Source: Aestuariivirga sp. (lineage in GTDB: Bacteria; Pseudomonadota; Alphaproteobacteria; Rhizobiales; Aestuariivirgaceae). Taken from it: a DNA stretch of 5,130 nucleotides. Positions within the stretch are counted from its first letter, which is position 1. Each line of letters begins with the position of its first letter. Of this stretch, positions 4,735 to 5,130 are shown one piece after another. The position numbers were made by a program, and so were the translations under genes. The notes beneath the pieces are model-generated. The model had not been told where the DNA came from. It searched no databases and was given only the letters and a program-made list of their open reading frames with translations. The stretch lies in NCBI GenBank assembly GCA_020252385.1, contig JADCDC010000041.1, forward strand, positions 1 through 5,130, in the 5' to 3' direction.

Positions 4735-5130
4735 GCAATCCCGTCATTGCGCGCGAGAAGACTCCGGAAGACGCGATCGACACCCATCTGCGCCCGCAGA
4801 AGCTCGAGGAGTTCATCGGCCAGTCCAAGGCCAAGCAGAACCTCCGCATCTTCATCGAGGCGGCGAAGGCCCGGGGCGAGGCGCTGGACCATGTGCTGTT
4901 CGCCGGGCCTCCGGGCCTCGGCAAGACGACGCTCGCCCAGATCATGTCGCGCGAATTGGGCGTCAACTTCAAGGCCACCTCGGGCCCGATCATCGCCAAG
5001 GCGGGAGACCTGGCGGCCCTCCTCACCAATCTCGAGGAGCGCGACGTCCTGTTCATCGACGAGATCCACCGCCTGAACCCCGCGGTCGAGGAGGTGCTCT
5101 ATCCGGCGATGGAGGATTTCCAGCTCGACC
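4731..5130 (+). CDS. ruvB: Holliday junction DNA helicase RuvB (3' end beyond window)
   Basis: This is the AAA+ ATPase motor that drives branch migration as hexamers on RuvA-bound junctions. Only the first 133 codons are inside the window; the family is usually about 340-350 aa. Visible features are the N-terminal DTHLRPQKLEEFIGQ segment (17-31), Walker A GPPGLGKTT (59-67), the TSGPIIAKAGDLAALLTNLE region (83-102) and Walker B LFIDEIH (107-113). Sensor motifs, the arginine finger and the winged-helix DNA-binding domain lie to the right and cannot be assessed. The start ATG overlaps the ruvA stop by four bases; AAGGAG (4714-4719) is upstream at a rather long 11-base spacing, consistent with coupled translation from ruvA. 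Confidence 0.98.
   Translation, partial: MSNPVIAREKTPEDAIDTHLRPQKLEEFIGQSKAKQNLRIFIEAAKARGEALDHVLFAGPPGLGKTTLAQIMSRELGVNFKATSGPIIAKAGDLAALLTNLEERDVLFIDEIHRLNPAVEEVLYPAMEDFQLD

Overview
The window looks like chromosomal DNA from a high-GC alphaproteobacterium, most likely of the Rhizobiales/Hyphomicrobiales type. The evidence is the yebC-ruvC-ruvA-ruvB gene order, the protein sequences, the CTTGAC/CTATAA-like promoter elements, an alphaproteobacterial-type LexA box, and a GC-rich palindromic repeat of the kind common in rhizobial relatives. No genus can be named from the sequence alone. All genes share similar high-GC codon use, and no insertion sequence, tRNA, rRNA or CRISPR array was seen.

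Left third (1-2182, + strand): the end of a transport operon. A GC-rich hairpin followed by a T-rich tract sits at the left edge. Two inner-membrane permease subunits of a PotB/PotC-type ABC importer follow, 5 bases apart. The first permease is unusually long (429 aa) because of a soluble insert of about 135 residues between TM1 and the conserved permease core. The ATPase and the substrate-binding protein of this importer must lie outside the window, probably upstream.

Middle (2183-2635): a small unrecognised gene on the minus strand runs convergently into the permease operon. A divergent intergenic region then carries a very good sigma-70-type promoter for yebC. Just upstream of its -35 is a TTAA-N7-TTAA motif, the consensus of the alphaproteobacterial cell-cycle regulator CtrA. 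I found no other TTAA tetranucleotides in the window.

Right half (2636-5130, + strand): yebC, then ruvC, ruvA and the first 133 codons of ruvB. YebC is a conserved translation/regulatory protein. RuvA and RuvB form the Holliday-junction branch-migration motor, and RuvC is the resolvase that cuts the junction. ruvA and ruvB overlap by four bases (ATGA). Between yebC and ruvC lies a 130-bp near-perfect inverted repeat made of two opposed REP-like hairpins (a REPIN/MITE-like element). Across the ruvC stop codon lies an exact GTTC-N7-GTTC LexA box that encloses the -35 hexamer of a candidate ruvA promoter. This suggests that ruvAB has its own DNA-damage-inducible promoter while ruvC is expressed from upstream.

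No wholly new system is evident. The most interesting content is regulatory: the LexA box, the CtrA-like site, and the mobile-type palindrome inserted into a conserved repair operon.
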